64,000 nucleotides of DNA from contig JBAZSJ010000021.1 of assembly GCA_041662485.1 (NCBI GenBank), positions 13,587 through 77,586 of the forward strand, given 5' to 3'. The notes under the pieces are model-generated. The model was given only the letters and a program-made list of their open reading frames with translations, ran no database searches and was not told the DNA's origin. This stretch comes from Rariglobus sp041662485 (lineage in GTDB: Bacteria > Verrucomicrobiota > Verrucomicrobiia > Opitutales > Opitutaceae). The translations under genes were made by a program, and so were the position numbers. Positions 23,435 through 31,808 of this stretch are shown in pieces. Each line of letters starts with the position of its first letter. Position 1 is the first letter of the stretch.

Positions 23435-26400
23435 ATGAAAGCCGCTCCATTGAACACGCGCTCCACGATTTCGACTAAATTCACAAATATCATGCCTGCG
23501 ATGGTTTCCGCATTACGGATGATCTCCGTTGTCTTGCTGGTTGGGGGAGGGCTGCTGGGGCGCGCCTATGGGCTGACGCCACCGGCAGGGGGGGCGGTAT
23601 CGGCAGGAGGAACGCATGTGCTCTCGGTGAAGAGCAACGGGACGGTGTGGGCATGGGGAAGCAATTATTACGGGCAGCTTGGCGACGGAACGACGACTTA
23701 CAGCCCTTCCACCCCTGTGCGATCCAAGGGTGCTGGGGGATCGCTGACGGGCATGGTGGCGGTAGCCGCCGGGGATAGTCATTCGCTGGCGCTGAAGAGC
23801 GATGGGACGGTCTGGGCCTGGGGATTAAACACCCGGGCTCAACTCGGCGACGGGACGACGTTGGAGAGGCATGCGGGCGTGCAGGTGCAAACCGCCACGG
23901 GCTTTTTAAGCGGCGTGCGCGCCCTGTCCGCCGGAACCACGCATTCGCTTGCGGTCAAGGCTGACGGCACGGCCTGGGCGTGGGGTGAGAACCGCTTTGG
24001 GCAGCTTGGCGACGGAACGACCCTGCTTCGCCCGCAAGCGATCCAAGTGCAAGGACTGACCGCTCCCCTTGCGGGTGTCGTGTCCGTGACGACGGGAAGC
24101 CTGAGTTCTTATGCGGTGAAAAATGACGGCACGCTATGGGCGTGGGGAGGCAACAAAGCGGGAGGCCTGGGAGACGGAACGACGACCGACCGGTTGCGGG
24201 CGGTGCAGGTGCAGGGCGCCTCGGCCCCGTTGACCGGCATCGTCGCGGTGGCGGCGGGCGGTTTGCATGCCGTGGCGCTGAAGAGCGACGGGACGGTCTG
24301 GGCCTGGGGCAATAACGACCACGGGCAATTAGGCGACGGCACGCTGACCATGCGGCTGAAAGCCGTGAGCGTCAAAGGGCCGGCGGGGCCGTTGACCGGC
24401 ATCGTGGCAATCGCCGCCGGAGATAACCATAATCTCGCGCTGAAGAGCGATGGAACGATCTGGGCCTGGGGGAGCAACGGGCTGTCCGAGTTGGGCAGCT
24501 CAAGCGCGACGGCGGGAAGCGACCAGGCCATCGCCGTGCCGGTGGACGGGTCGCCCTTTGCCGATGTGGTATCGATCGATGCCGGAGGCTCCCGATCCAT
24601 GCTGATCAAGAGCGACGGAACGGTGTGGATATGGGGGAATCAATTCCGGAGCGGAGGCCCCATCGATACGGGCGAGATCCGCACGTGGCCGTCGCCCACC
24701 CAGCAAACGATCCAGTTGATCACCGACCCGTCCGATACCGGAGACGACCCTCCTGCCGGTGGTGGCGATACCGGCGACGTCACCGGAGGTGATTGGGGGA
24801 CGACCCCCGGCAATTCCGATTTGAACGTCGCCTATACCTACGACGCCCTGGGGCGCGTTCAGAGCGAAACCTCCAACGGCGTCACCCATGTTTACGCCTA
24901 TGATCTGGCCGGCAACCGCGTCCACGTGACCTACGGCGGCACCGGCACGCAGCTCGCCTCCGACTACGATGTGCTCAACCGCCTGAGCACCTTGTCCGAA
25001 CTTCCGGCTTCCGGCTCTCCGGCCTCCGCCCGGCTGACCACCTACGGCTACGACCTCAACGGCAACCGGGTTCTGCAGACACTGCCTAACGGTGAAAACA
25101 CCACGACTGCCTTTGATGCGCTCAACCGCCAGACGGGCATCGTCACGACGAAAAGCGGCGGCGCTTCGCTGCTTGAACTGACGCAGATTTACGACCGGGC
25201 GGGTAACGTGCAGAAGATCACCGAAAACTATCCGGGTTCCGCGTTGTCGGCCCGCACGGTGACCAACACCTACGACGGCATCAACCGCCTCCACATCGAG
25301 ACGGCCGTCCAAGGCGCGACCACCACGGCCACCACCTACACCTTCGACGCCGCCAACAACCGCACCGAGAAGGAGGTCTCGACCACCACCGGCGCGACCA
25401 CCACCACCGCAACCACGATCTACGCCTACGACAACAACAGCCTCAACCAGCTCGGGACCGCGACGACCGGCACGGCGGTGACCACCTACGGCTACGACCT
25501 CAACGGCAGCCGCGAGACCGCCAGCTACAAGGCCACCCCGACCGCGACCCCCGTCGTGGACACCTACGGCTACGACTACGAAAACCGCCTCGTCAGCCTG
25601 ACCAAGAACACGGCGGGCGGCATCGGCAGCTACGCCTACGTTTACGACTACCGCACCCGCCGTGTGGAACGTTCGGAGACGACCGGTTCAACCACGACCG
25701 TCACGAAGTCCGTCTTCAGCGGCGGCGTGAGCGTATCCGAATATGTCGGCACGACCAACACCGCCGAGTATATCCGAGGATCTGATTGGGGCGGGGGAGT
25801 TGGCGGGCTGCTCTACTCCGTGCGCTCGGGACAGCCCTCGTTCAAGCACTACAACAGCCGAGGCGACGTCATCACCGAGACCAACGGATCGGCGACCGCC
25901 ACCTGGCAGGCCAGCTACGAAGCCTTCGGCACCCGCACCCAGGAAACCGGGTCAACCCAGGACCGCCAGAAAGCCAACACCAAGGAAGAAGACCCCTCCG
26001 GGCTTCTGAACGAAGGCTTCCGTTATCGGGATCTGGCGACGGGCAGCTTCATCACCCGCGACCCGTTAGGCTTCGTGGACGGGCCGAACATGTATGCCTA
26101 CGTTGTCCAGAACCCTTGGTCAAAGTTCGATCCCGAGGGGTTGAGCGCGCTTAAGAAGGTAAAGGAAGGTATAGAAGCTGCGATCGAGGCCGCCAAAAAG
26201 ACGCAGCGTATCAATAATCGTAAGGTCATTAATTCGGAATGGGCTGGGAAGACGAGGCCGTTCTCTGATGTCAAAAATGGTGATGCGTTAGCCGCCAAAT
26301 ATGGCGGAGCTGGCGTTAAATATACACCGAATGCAGGGCTAGGAGACTTCTCGGATTACGCTAAGGTTCTTCCCAACGGAGGTAAAAGCCTCAAGTTTGA

Positions 26401-26881
26401 AGCCGGCGTGCTTAAGCCAAATAGCGAAAACTTTAATGCACAAGCCAGAGCCGCTTTAAGTGACCTTAGCGACGAGCAATACACTAAACTTACCAAGGAC
26501 CACACTTGGCATCACGCACCTGATGGAACGTCGCTTGAATTGGTTCCGAGTGACCTGCATGATGCTTTTAGGCATAGCGGAGGCAGCGGATTGATCGAGT
26601 CTGCTCGCAAAACGGCACAGATGACGAGCGCTGTCGTTGTAGGAGTTGGAGCTTCTCTGTTTTCTAATACTGCTAAAGCCCAAGGACTCGGGGGGACTGC
26701 GAGAGGATTGCTTGAAGATGCCGGACAGCTATTTGATCCTGGAGTTTCTGACGTCGTCGATGCAGGCACCTATGCAGGAGAAACGCTAAAGAAAAATCTT
26801 CCACCGCCTCCAAAGCTAGGCACTGTGGGCGCGTTTGGGCTTTCAGAGGAAGACAAGAAATGGTTAAACGATCTTCCATAG
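23435..26881 (+). CDS. RCC1-propeller Rhs polymorphic toxin with WHH-type nuclease tip
   Basis: A 1148-residue secreted protein; the signal peptide lies near residues 25-47, and the ATG at 23492 is an alternative start. Residues ~48-425 hold seven RCC1 repeats (HSLALKSDGTVWAWG type), enough for a closed seven-blade propeller. Residues ~462-870 are YD repeats. The core motif follows (ITRDPLGF ... NMYAYVVQNP ... DPEGL at 899-903). Beyond DPEGL the DNA is less GC-rich and encodes a tip with WHH at 1025-1027 and the flanking pattern LVPSDLHDAFRHSGG, a WHH (HNH/endonuclease VII fold) nuclease signature. About 110 residues, including a hydrophobic run (TSAVVVGVGASLF), extend beyond it. A SUKH-ankyrin gene, the likely immunity gene, follows. 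Nuclease activity is predicted, not shown. Confidence 0.88.
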   Translation: MKAAPLNTRSTISTKFTNIMPAMVSALRMISVVLLVGGGLLGRAYGLTPPAGGAVSAGGTHVLSVKSNGTVWAWGSNYYGQLGDGTTTYSPSTPVRSKGAGGSLTGMVAVAAGDSHSLALKSDGTVWAWGLNTRAQLGDGTTLERHAGVQVQTATGFLSGVRALSAGTTHSLAVKADGTAWAWGENRFGQLGDGTTLLRPQAIQVQGLTAPLAGVVSVTTGSLSSYAVKNDGTLWAWGGNKAGGLGDGTTTDRLRAVQVQGASAPLTGIVAVAAGGLHAVALKSDGTVWAWGNNDHGQLGDGTLTMRLKAVSVKGPAGPLTGIVAIAAGDNHNLALKSDGTIWAWGSNGLSELGSSSATAGSDQAIAVPVDGSPFADVVSIDAGGSRSMLIKSDGTVWIWGNQFRSGGPIDTGEIRTWPSPTQQTIQLITDPSDTGDDPPAGGGDTGDVTGGDWGTTPGNSDLNVAYTYDALGRVQSETSNGVTHVYAYDLAGNRVHVTYGGTGTQLASDYDVLNRLSTLSELPASGSPASARLTTYGYDLNGNRVLQTLPNGENTTTAFDALNRQTGIVTTKSGGASLLELTQIYDRAGNVQKITENYPGSALSARTVTNTYDGINRLHIETAVQGATTTATTYTFDAANNRTEKEVSTTTGATTTTATTIYAYDNNSLNQLGTATTGTAVTTYGYDLNGSRETASYKATPTATPVVDTYGYDYENRLVSLTKNTAGGIGSYAYVYDYRTRRVERSETTGSTTTVTKSVFSGGVSVSEYVGTTNTAEYIRGSDWGGGVGGLLYSVRSGQPSFKHYNSRGDVITETNGSATATWQASYEAFGTRTQETGSTQDRQKANTKEEDPSGLLNEGFRYRDLATGSFITRDPLGFVDGPNMYAYVVQNPWSKFDPEGLSALKKVKEGIEAAIEAAKKTQRINNRKVINSEWAGKTRPFSDVKNGDALAAKYGGAGVKYTPNAGLGDFSDYAKVLPNGGKSLKFEAGVLKPNSENFNAQARAALSDLSDEQYTKLTKDHTWHHAPDGTSLELVPSDLHDAFRHSGGSGLIESARKTAQMTSAVVVGVGASLFSNTAKAQGLGGTARGLLEDAGQLFDPGVSDVVDAGTYAGETLKKNLPPPPKLGTVGAFGLSEEDKKWLNDLP

Positions 26882-26988
26882 CATTTTTTCAACTTGATTA
26901 ATGATGCAATTACAAAACGGGACGCACATGGGTCTGTTTGTGCTGTTTTGCTTTTCCCGGGCGATTGCCTAACTCCCCCTACGTCACA

Positions 26989-27798
26989 ATGAGACTTATA
27001 ACTAAAGGCGCGGGGATGTTGAATACGGTCGAGCTAGACGAGTTGGAATTAGAAATTGGTTGCCCGCTTCCGCCTGACTATAGGAAATTTATATCGACCT
27101 TTAATGGAGGCGCGCCGACATTCCCCCTTTTTAACTTAGATAACAACATTCACGCGATTCATAGCTTTTTACGAATTAAAAGGGGGCATCCTGACGATTT
27201 ATGCTCGGTTCGTAATGCTCTGTCTGACACTTTAGATATCAAGCGCTTCATACCCATTGCGAGAACTGTGCTGGGTGATATGATATGCATGCATTTAGGC
27301 ACTGGCGCGGTTAGTTTCTGGGATCATGATCAAGGACCTGGGACGGAACGATTTGACCGGCTTAAATATATAGCAGAAAGCTTCTCGAAATTTGCCGACG
27401 AACTCTATGCTGAAGAGCCTCGCGACACGCGTGATTCTCTGCATGCGCTAGGGAAGTTTGGTAGACCGGAAGAACTTATTCTCGAACTAACAAGCGGGCG
27501 GAATCTAATTTCAGCAGATGGGTATTCTGTCGGGGAAATTGCCGCTATGCATGGTAATCTTGAGTTATTCAAAACATGGATAGATTTTGGGCGTTCTGCG
27601 GGTAGGTCGCTGCATATAGCCGCAAAGAACGGCCGATTTCTAATTATCGATTATATGATCTCTTGCGGCTTTGATATCAACGAGTTGGATAGAGATGGTA
27701 GGACGCCTCTAGACGTGGCATCGTGGGATGATGATTATAAGCAGGGGCTCCGCCGTCGGGGTGCTAGGACCTCGAGCGAGCGAAATAGTAAGCCGTAA
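26989..27798 (+). CDS. SUKH (SMI1/KNR4) domain protein with C-terminal ankyrin repeats, probable immunity protein
   Basis: About 269 residues from the ATG at 26989; in-frame TTG 26938 and ATG 27016 are alternatives. The N-terminal half is a SUKH fold (LEIGCPLPPDYRKFISTFNGG, then SFLRI, FIPIARTVLGDMICMHLG and SFWDHD). The C-terminal third has ankyrin-like units (GEIAAMHGNLELFKTWIDFG; SLHIAAKNGRFLIIDYMIS; DRDGRTPLDVA). SUKH proteins are common immunity partners of polymorphic nuclease toxins and ankyrin proteins form another immunity class; here both are in one chain. The gene starts 107 bases after the WHH toxin gene and shares its lower GC content, which suggests they arrived together. No signal peptide, consistent with cytoplasmic protection. 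Confidence 0.85.
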   Translation: MRLITKGAGMLNTVELDELELEIGCPLPPDYRKFISTFNGGAPTFPLFNLDNNIHAIHSFLRIKRGHPDDLCSVRNALSDTLDIKRFIPIARTVLGDMICMHLGTGAVSFWDHDQGPGTERFDRLKYIAESFSKFADELYAEEPRDTRDSLHALGKFGRPEELILELTSGRNLISADGYSVGEIAAMHGNLELFKTWIDFGRSAGRSLHIAAKNGRFLIIDYMISCGFDINELDRDGRTPLDVASWDDDYKQGLRRRGARTSSERNSKP

Positions 27799-28237
27799 GG
27801 ATAAGGCGTAAGGAGCCAGGCCGAGTATTGTTGTATATGAGTGAAGGAATGTAAGCGTCCTCCCAGGGACCTCCTTGACGAGGTATGAGAGCTACGAGTC
27901 GTAATGAAGTGAACCCCACAGGCCAACCATAGCAGGCGGAAGGCCCTCGTGCCAACGATGGGCGTTCGACTGATTATATTTTTTTAAGAAATGCACTTGA
28001 GACGGCTTCTCGATTACGAACCCTCTAAAAGAGGAAAGATCATCTACATCAAACTGAACACCCCAACGCCTAGCCCGCCACATGGCGCTTGTCCCGAGTT
28101 AACCAGATTACTACGTCCGCAGCCTCTTTCATCCGCAGGCGCTCGCCGAACTTCGATAGGGATGCGACCGCCCCAAGCTATGATCGGCCAAGCGCATGAG
28201 TAATTGATGTCGCCGCAAGCCTCGATATATCCGCGTT
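27799..28237. other. Gap of ~440 bases with repeat remnants after the immunity gene
   Basis: It holds short direct repeats (GCCGTAAGGATAAGGCGTAAGG near 27793-27815), the first copy of a ~55-bp repeat (27852-27906) and AT-rich sequence. A minus-strand frame at 27892-28083 (63 codons) begins MWRARRWGVQFDVDD and ends in the repeat. It has no family I recognise and could be the remnant of an older toxin, immunity or mobile gene. No RNA gene is recognisable. Confidence 0.45.
27852..27906. repeat. Intergenic repeat, copy 1 (TAAGCGTC...GAGTCGTA)
   Basis: It begins TAAGCGTCCTCCC and ends GCTACGAGTCGTAATG. It aligns over about 55 bases with 29786-29841, with a few substitutions and short indels. The end contains the near-palindrome TACGAGTCGTA. 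Confidence 0.7.
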
Positions 28238-28885
28238 GTGATAAAATTTTTCACCGGTCTTTTAATATTCTTTCCCTGCGTGTTATCCGCAGCGGGACTG
28301 ACGTGGGATAAGACGACGATAGACCGCGAAATCGAGGCGGGCACGGCGGAGATCCGCGTCGAAATCCCATTCCGCAACGAAGGCACCCGGCCGATTACCA
28401 TCACCGAGCTGAAATCGAGCTGTCGTTGCACGGAACTGGTCTTGAAGAGCCACACGATTCCCGTCGGAGCCAAGGCCATGCTGACTGCGGTCTATAAACC
28501 CGGCGATCAGGTGGGGCCGCAGCAGTCGTCCATCACCATTAAAACCGACGAACCCGGCACCGCTGCCACCTATCTCGCCTTGCGGATCAATATCACCCCG
28601 CTGCTCACGATCCAGCCTGCGATGGTCCGCTGGGATAAAGGCGGCGCACTGGTTTCCAAAACCATCACCCTGAAACGTGTCGGCTCCGCTCCGCTAAAAA
28701 TCACCGCGGTGAAGCCTGTGAACGACAGCATCACCGCCGAGCTAAAACCCGGTGACACCGCTGATTCATGGCTGCTGGTGCTGACGCCCCGTTCCACGAC
28801 CGAATTTACGACCACCAAAATCAAGATCCTCACAGAGGTGAGCGGCCAGCCGGTCACCTATTCGGCCTTTGCCGTCGTGCGGTGA
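28238..28885 (+). CDS. DUF1573 family secreted protein
   Basis: A 215-residue protein starting at GTG 28238 (no nearby ATG fits). The signal peptide is residues 1-19 (LLIFFPCVLSAAG). DUF1573 hallmarks are the immunoglobulin-like FRNEGTRPITITELKSSCRC followed by TEL, then a second Ig-like half. Such proteins carry an ASPM/MSP-like fold and are common next to rhodanese and MauE/DoxX genes in Planctomycetota and Verrucomicrobiota. The rhodanese gene follows by 40 bases. The function is unknown; a periplasmic redox or sulfur-handling role is suggested by the neighbours and the conserved CxC. Confidence 0.85.
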   Translation: MIKFFTGLLIFFPCVLSAAGLTWDKTTIDREIEAGTAEIRVEIPFRNEGTRPITITELKSSCRCTELVLKSHTIPVGAKAMLTAVYKPGDQVGPQQSSITIKTDEPGTAATYLALRINITPLLTIQPAMVRWDKGGALVSKTITLKRVGSAPLKITAVKPVNDSITAELKPGDTADSWLLVLTPRSTTEFTTTKIKILTEVSGQPVTYSAFAVVR

Positions 28886-28925
28886 GAACGTTGCCAAAGA
28901 GCATGGGTATGGGAGGAATGAGCGT

Positions 28926-29351
28926 ATGTCTCTGAGTCCTCCGATCCGGTCTGTGCTCTGGCTGTTGCTGGCGGCGCTTGTGCCGGCGTCATTGTCCGCG
29001 TGGTTGCATCCGCATCGACCAGCGTGGCATAAATCCACGGACGTCAGTGAAATCAGCGTGGCGCAGGTTCGGAACCAAACGGATGTCGTGTGGGTGGACG
29101 CGCGTTCGGCCGAAGCGTTTGCACGGGCGCATGTGCCGGGAGCGATCTCCCTGCCGGCAGAGACATGGGAAGCGCATGTGGAGGCGGTGGTCACAGCTTG
29201 GCGCCCCGGTCTGACCGTGGTGGTCTATTGCGATGCCGCCACCTGCGCCGCAAGCCAGTCGGTGGCTCGTCGGTTAAGGGATGAGTTGGGCATGGAAAAC
29301 GTGCATGTCCTGGCTGGCGGTTGGCAGGCGTGGCAGGAGGCGCCGCGATGA
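28926..29351 (+). CDS. Membrane-anchored or exported rhodanese-like protein
   Basis: 141 residues from the ATG at 28926, chosen because GGGAGGA lies 8 bases upstream. An N-terminal hydrophobic segment (SVLWLLLAALVPASLSAWL) exports or anchors it. The rhodanese domain follows: VVWVDARSAEAFARAHVPGAISL, then the active-site loop with Cys in YCDAATCAASQSVA, and VHVLAGGWQAWQEA. The loop has two cysteines five residues apart rather than a single catalytic Cys. The stop overlaps the next start (ATGA), coupling it to the MauE-like gene. Confidence 0.9.
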   Translation: MSLSPPIRSVLWLLLAALVPASLSAWLHPHRPAWHKSTDVSEISVAQVRNQTDVVWVDARSAEAFARAHVPGAISLPAETWEAHVEAVVTAWRPGLTVVVYCDAATCAASQSVARRLRDELGMENVHVLAGGWQAWQEAPR

Positions 29352-29779
29352 AGATCTCGTGGCAAACCGTAGGCGCGTGGATACTCGCCATCGTCTTCGG
29401 CTGGGCGGGCGCAACCAAAGTGGCCGACCCCTCGGCCTTCGCCAACTCGATCACAGGATTCCGTCTGGTGCCATGGCCGGTGGGCGTGGCGCTAGCCCTT
29501 TACCTGCCCTGGCTCGAACTGATCATTGCGGCTGCGTTGCTCGTTCCTCGCTGGCGTCAGTCGGCACTCCTGCTCGCAGCTGTCTTATCAACCATTTTCG
29601 TCGTGGTGTGGGCGATCACTTGGGCGCGCGGTTTGGACGTGTCATGTGGCTGCTTCGGCGGCCAAGGCACGACCAATGCCGCATGGGCACTCTTGCGGGC
29701 GATCCTGCTATCCGGGTTTGCCTGGGGAATGGTTATTCGGGTTGGAAAACCAGAAGCCCTGCCGAATGGACGCACCTGA
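29348..29779 (+). CDS. MauE/DoxX-like membrane protein
   Basis: A 143-residue protein with four predicted membrane helices. Family signs are FGWAGATKVADPSAFANSI near the N-terminus and VSCGCFGGQ in the third loop. The CxCFG pattern is typical of MauE, which supports disulfide formation during methylamine dehydrogenase maturation. With the exported rhodanese and DUF1573 protein it forms a three-gene cassette probably involved in extracytoplasmic thiol or sulfur chemistry. No methylamine genes are present, so a MauE role in the strict sense is unlikely. Confidence 0.87.
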   Translation: MKISWQTVGAWILAIVFGWAGATKVADPSAFANSITGFRLVPWPVGVALALYLPWLELIIAAALLVPRWRQSALLLAAVLSTIFVVVWAITWARGLDVSCGCFGGQGTTNAAWALLRAILLSGFAWGMVIRVGKPEALPNGRT

Positions 29780-29785
29780 TAAGCA

Positions 29786-29859
29786 TAAGCGTCTTCCCGA
29801 GGACCTCACTTGACGAAGCTGAAGGGCTACGAGTCGTAGTGGTGACCAAGTTGGTCACC
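29786..29859. repeat. Intergenic repeat, copy 2, followed by a 19-bp palindrome
   Basis: 29786-29841 matches the repeat at 27852-27906. It is followed immediately by the perfect palindrome GGTGACCAA-g-TTGGTCACC (29841-29859), which is absent from copy 1. The two copies bracket the DUF1573-rhodanese-MauE cassette. Confidence 0.7.
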
Positions 29860-29981
29860 AACCAAGTGACTATTACGACGCGGAGTCTATGAGCGAGGCC
29901 TAGCGGCCGGATAGGAGCGGGGGAGGAGGCTCGGAGGGAGAACGAGAAAGAGAACGAGGAAAGAGAAAGATTTCCTTCGGC

Positions 29982-31778
29982 TCAAAACGGCCAGACGTGG
30001 GGAATCACGAGCATCGCAACGATGAAGCACAAAATATTGAGCGGGATGCCGATCTTGAGGAAATCGCTGAAGCGGTAGCCGCCCACGCCGTAGACGTAGG
30101 TGTTGGTCTGGTAGCCGATGGGCGTGGCGAATGCGGCGGACGCGGCGAACATCACCGCGACAATGAACGGCCGCGCTTCAACCCCGAGGTGGGCCGCGAT
30201 GCCTATGGCGATCGGCGTCATGAGCGCGGCCACGGCGTTGTTGGAAAGTATCTCGGTAAACACGGTCGTGACGAGATAGACCACGGCGAGCATCGCGATG
30301 GCCTGGTTGTCGCCGGGGACGAAGTGCTGGACGCTGTCCACCACATGTCCGGCCAGCCAGGCGGCGGCGCCCGTTTGATCGAGGGCGAGGCCCATCGCCA
30401 GCATGCCGTAGATGAGGAAAAGCAGATTCCATTCGATGGACGCGTAGGCTTCCTGGGACTTCAGGCACCCGGTCATGCAAACGATGAGGCAGCCGGCGAG
30501 GGCTCCCATTTCGATCGGCACCCAGTCGAACGAGGCGGTCACGATCACGGCGGCGATGACCCCGAGCACGATGGGGATTTTTTTGTATTGGGAGGTGGAC
30601 GGAAGGCGGGCGCGGTCGAAGAGCACGAGGTCCTCGCTCTGGCGCAGCGCGTCGATGGCCTGGTCGGTGCCCATCATCAGGAGGATGTCGCCGGGTTCGA
30701 TGGGCAGTGTGTCGAGCTGTTCGCGGACGTTGCGGCCCTTGCGGTGGAGAGCGAGGACAACCATGCGGAAGCGCTGGCGGAAATTCACATCGCGGACGGA
30801 GCGGCCGACGATGCCGGAGTGCGGATTGACGACGGCTTCGACGAGGGAGCCTTCGTGCGCGGCGATCTGCTCGAGTCCCAGCTTGAGTTCGGAGACCAGA
30901 TCGATGCCGGCGACTCCGCGGGCGGTGGCGATGCCCTGGGGACGGCAGGACAGGATGATGCGGTCGCCGGCCTGCAAGGGGACGTTTTTCAGATCGATGT
31001 GCAGGGCGACACCGTCGCGGACGATTTCCAGGACACGGACGCCCTTGGCGGGGGTGAGGCCGGCTTCGGAGAGGCTTTTGCCGAGTGCGGGGGAGTCGGG
31101 CTGCACGAAAGCCTCTGTGATGTATTCGCGTCGTTCTTCGTCGGAGAGAATCGAGGTGAGCATCTCGCGGTTGGGGAGCAGGCGCTTGCCGCAAAGCGCC
31201 AGATAAACGGCGCCGATGATCGCCGTCGGGACGCCAAGCCAGGCCATTTCGAACATGCCCAACCCGGGGAGGCCCTTGGAGACCACCATGCCGTTGACCA
31301 CGAGGTTGGTGCTGGTGCCGATGAGGGTGCAGGCGCCGCCGAGCACGGCGGCGTAGGAGAGGGGAATGAGGAGCTTGGACGGCGCGAGTTTCATCTTGCG
31401 CGCCAGGCCGAGCACGACGGGCAGGAAAATCACCACGACGGGGGTGTTGTTCACGAAGGCCGACACCGTGGCCACGCTGATGACGAGCAGGAACATCACC
31501 ACGGGGTAGGACCAGCGGGAAGCCCGGTCCATGGCGGTGGAGAGCAGGTCGATGGCGCCGCATTTTACCAGGGCCGCGCTGAGGATGAACATCGCGCCCA
31601 CCGTGAACGGGGCGGGATTGGAAAAAACGGAAAAGGCGTCCTTGGTGGACAGGATTCCGGCGGCGACCAGCACGACAAAGAGCGTGAGGGCGGTCAGGTC
31701 GGGCGTGATTTTTTCACGCACGAAGCTCACGAGCGTGAGCACCAGCAGGGTGAAAACAAAAATAATTTCCCAGGTCAT
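29982..31778 (-). CDS. SLC13-family sodium/anion permease with TrkA-C domains
   Basis: A 598-residue inner-membrane transporter. The N-terminal block has about six hydrophobic segments (VSFVREKITPDLTALTLF; FVNNTPVVVIFLPVV; GTSTNLVVNGMV). Two cytoplasmic TrkA-C/RCK-C domains follow (FVQPDSPALGKSLSEAGL; VVNPHSGIVGRSVRDVNF), then a second membrane block with SNNAVAALMTPIAIGIA. This helical-TrkA-C-helical plan is typical of bacterial SLC13/DASS-type permeases proposed to move sulfate, dicarboxylates or other anions. Sulfate is possible given the cys genes in the window but cannot be assigned from sequence. The stop is 202 bases from the convergent MauE gene. Confidence 0.92.
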   Translation of the reverse strand: MTWEIIFVFTLLVLTLVSFVREKITPDLTALTLFVVLVAAGILSTKDAFSVFSNPAPFTVGAMFILSAALVKCGAIDLLSTAMDRASRWSYPVVMFLLVISVATVSAFVNNTPVVVIFLPVVLGLARKMKLAPSKLLIPLSYAAVLGGACTLIGTSTNLVVNGMVVSKGLPGLGMFEMAWLGVPTAIIGAVYLALCGKRLLPNREMLTSILSDEERREYITEAFVQPDSPALGKSLSEAGLTPAKGVRVLEIVRDGVALHIDLKNVPLQAGDRIILSCRPQGIATARGVAGIDLVSELKLGLEQIAAHEGSLVEAVVNPHSGIVGRSVRDVNFRQRFRMVVLALHRKGRNVREQLDTLPIEPGDILLMMGTDQAIDALRQSEDLVLFDRARLPSTSQYKKIPIVLGVIAAVIVTASFDWVPIEMGALAGCLIVCMTGCLKSQEAYASIEWNLLFLIYGMLAMGLALDQTGAAAWLAGHVVDSVQHFVPGDNQAIAMLAVVYLVTTVFTEILSNNAVAALMTPIAIGIAAHLGVEARPFIVAVMFAASAAFATPIGYQTNTYVYGVGGYRFSDFLKIGIPLNILCFIVAMLVIPHVWPF

Positions 31779-31808
31779 GAAAGGGGGAGGGCGAGGTGAA
31801 GAAGAGAC

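Noticed and set aside
19561..26881. A single Rhs gene broken by a frameshift between 23430 and 23435
   Set aside because: The second gene opens with its own signal peptide and an RCC1 propeller, so it is not just the continuation of the first frame.
27799..28237. Retron, RNA gene or second immunity gene after the toxin locus
   Set aside because: No reverse transcriptase, no stable fold and no complete plausible ORF; only repeat remnants and one 63-codon minus-strand frame without a recognised family.
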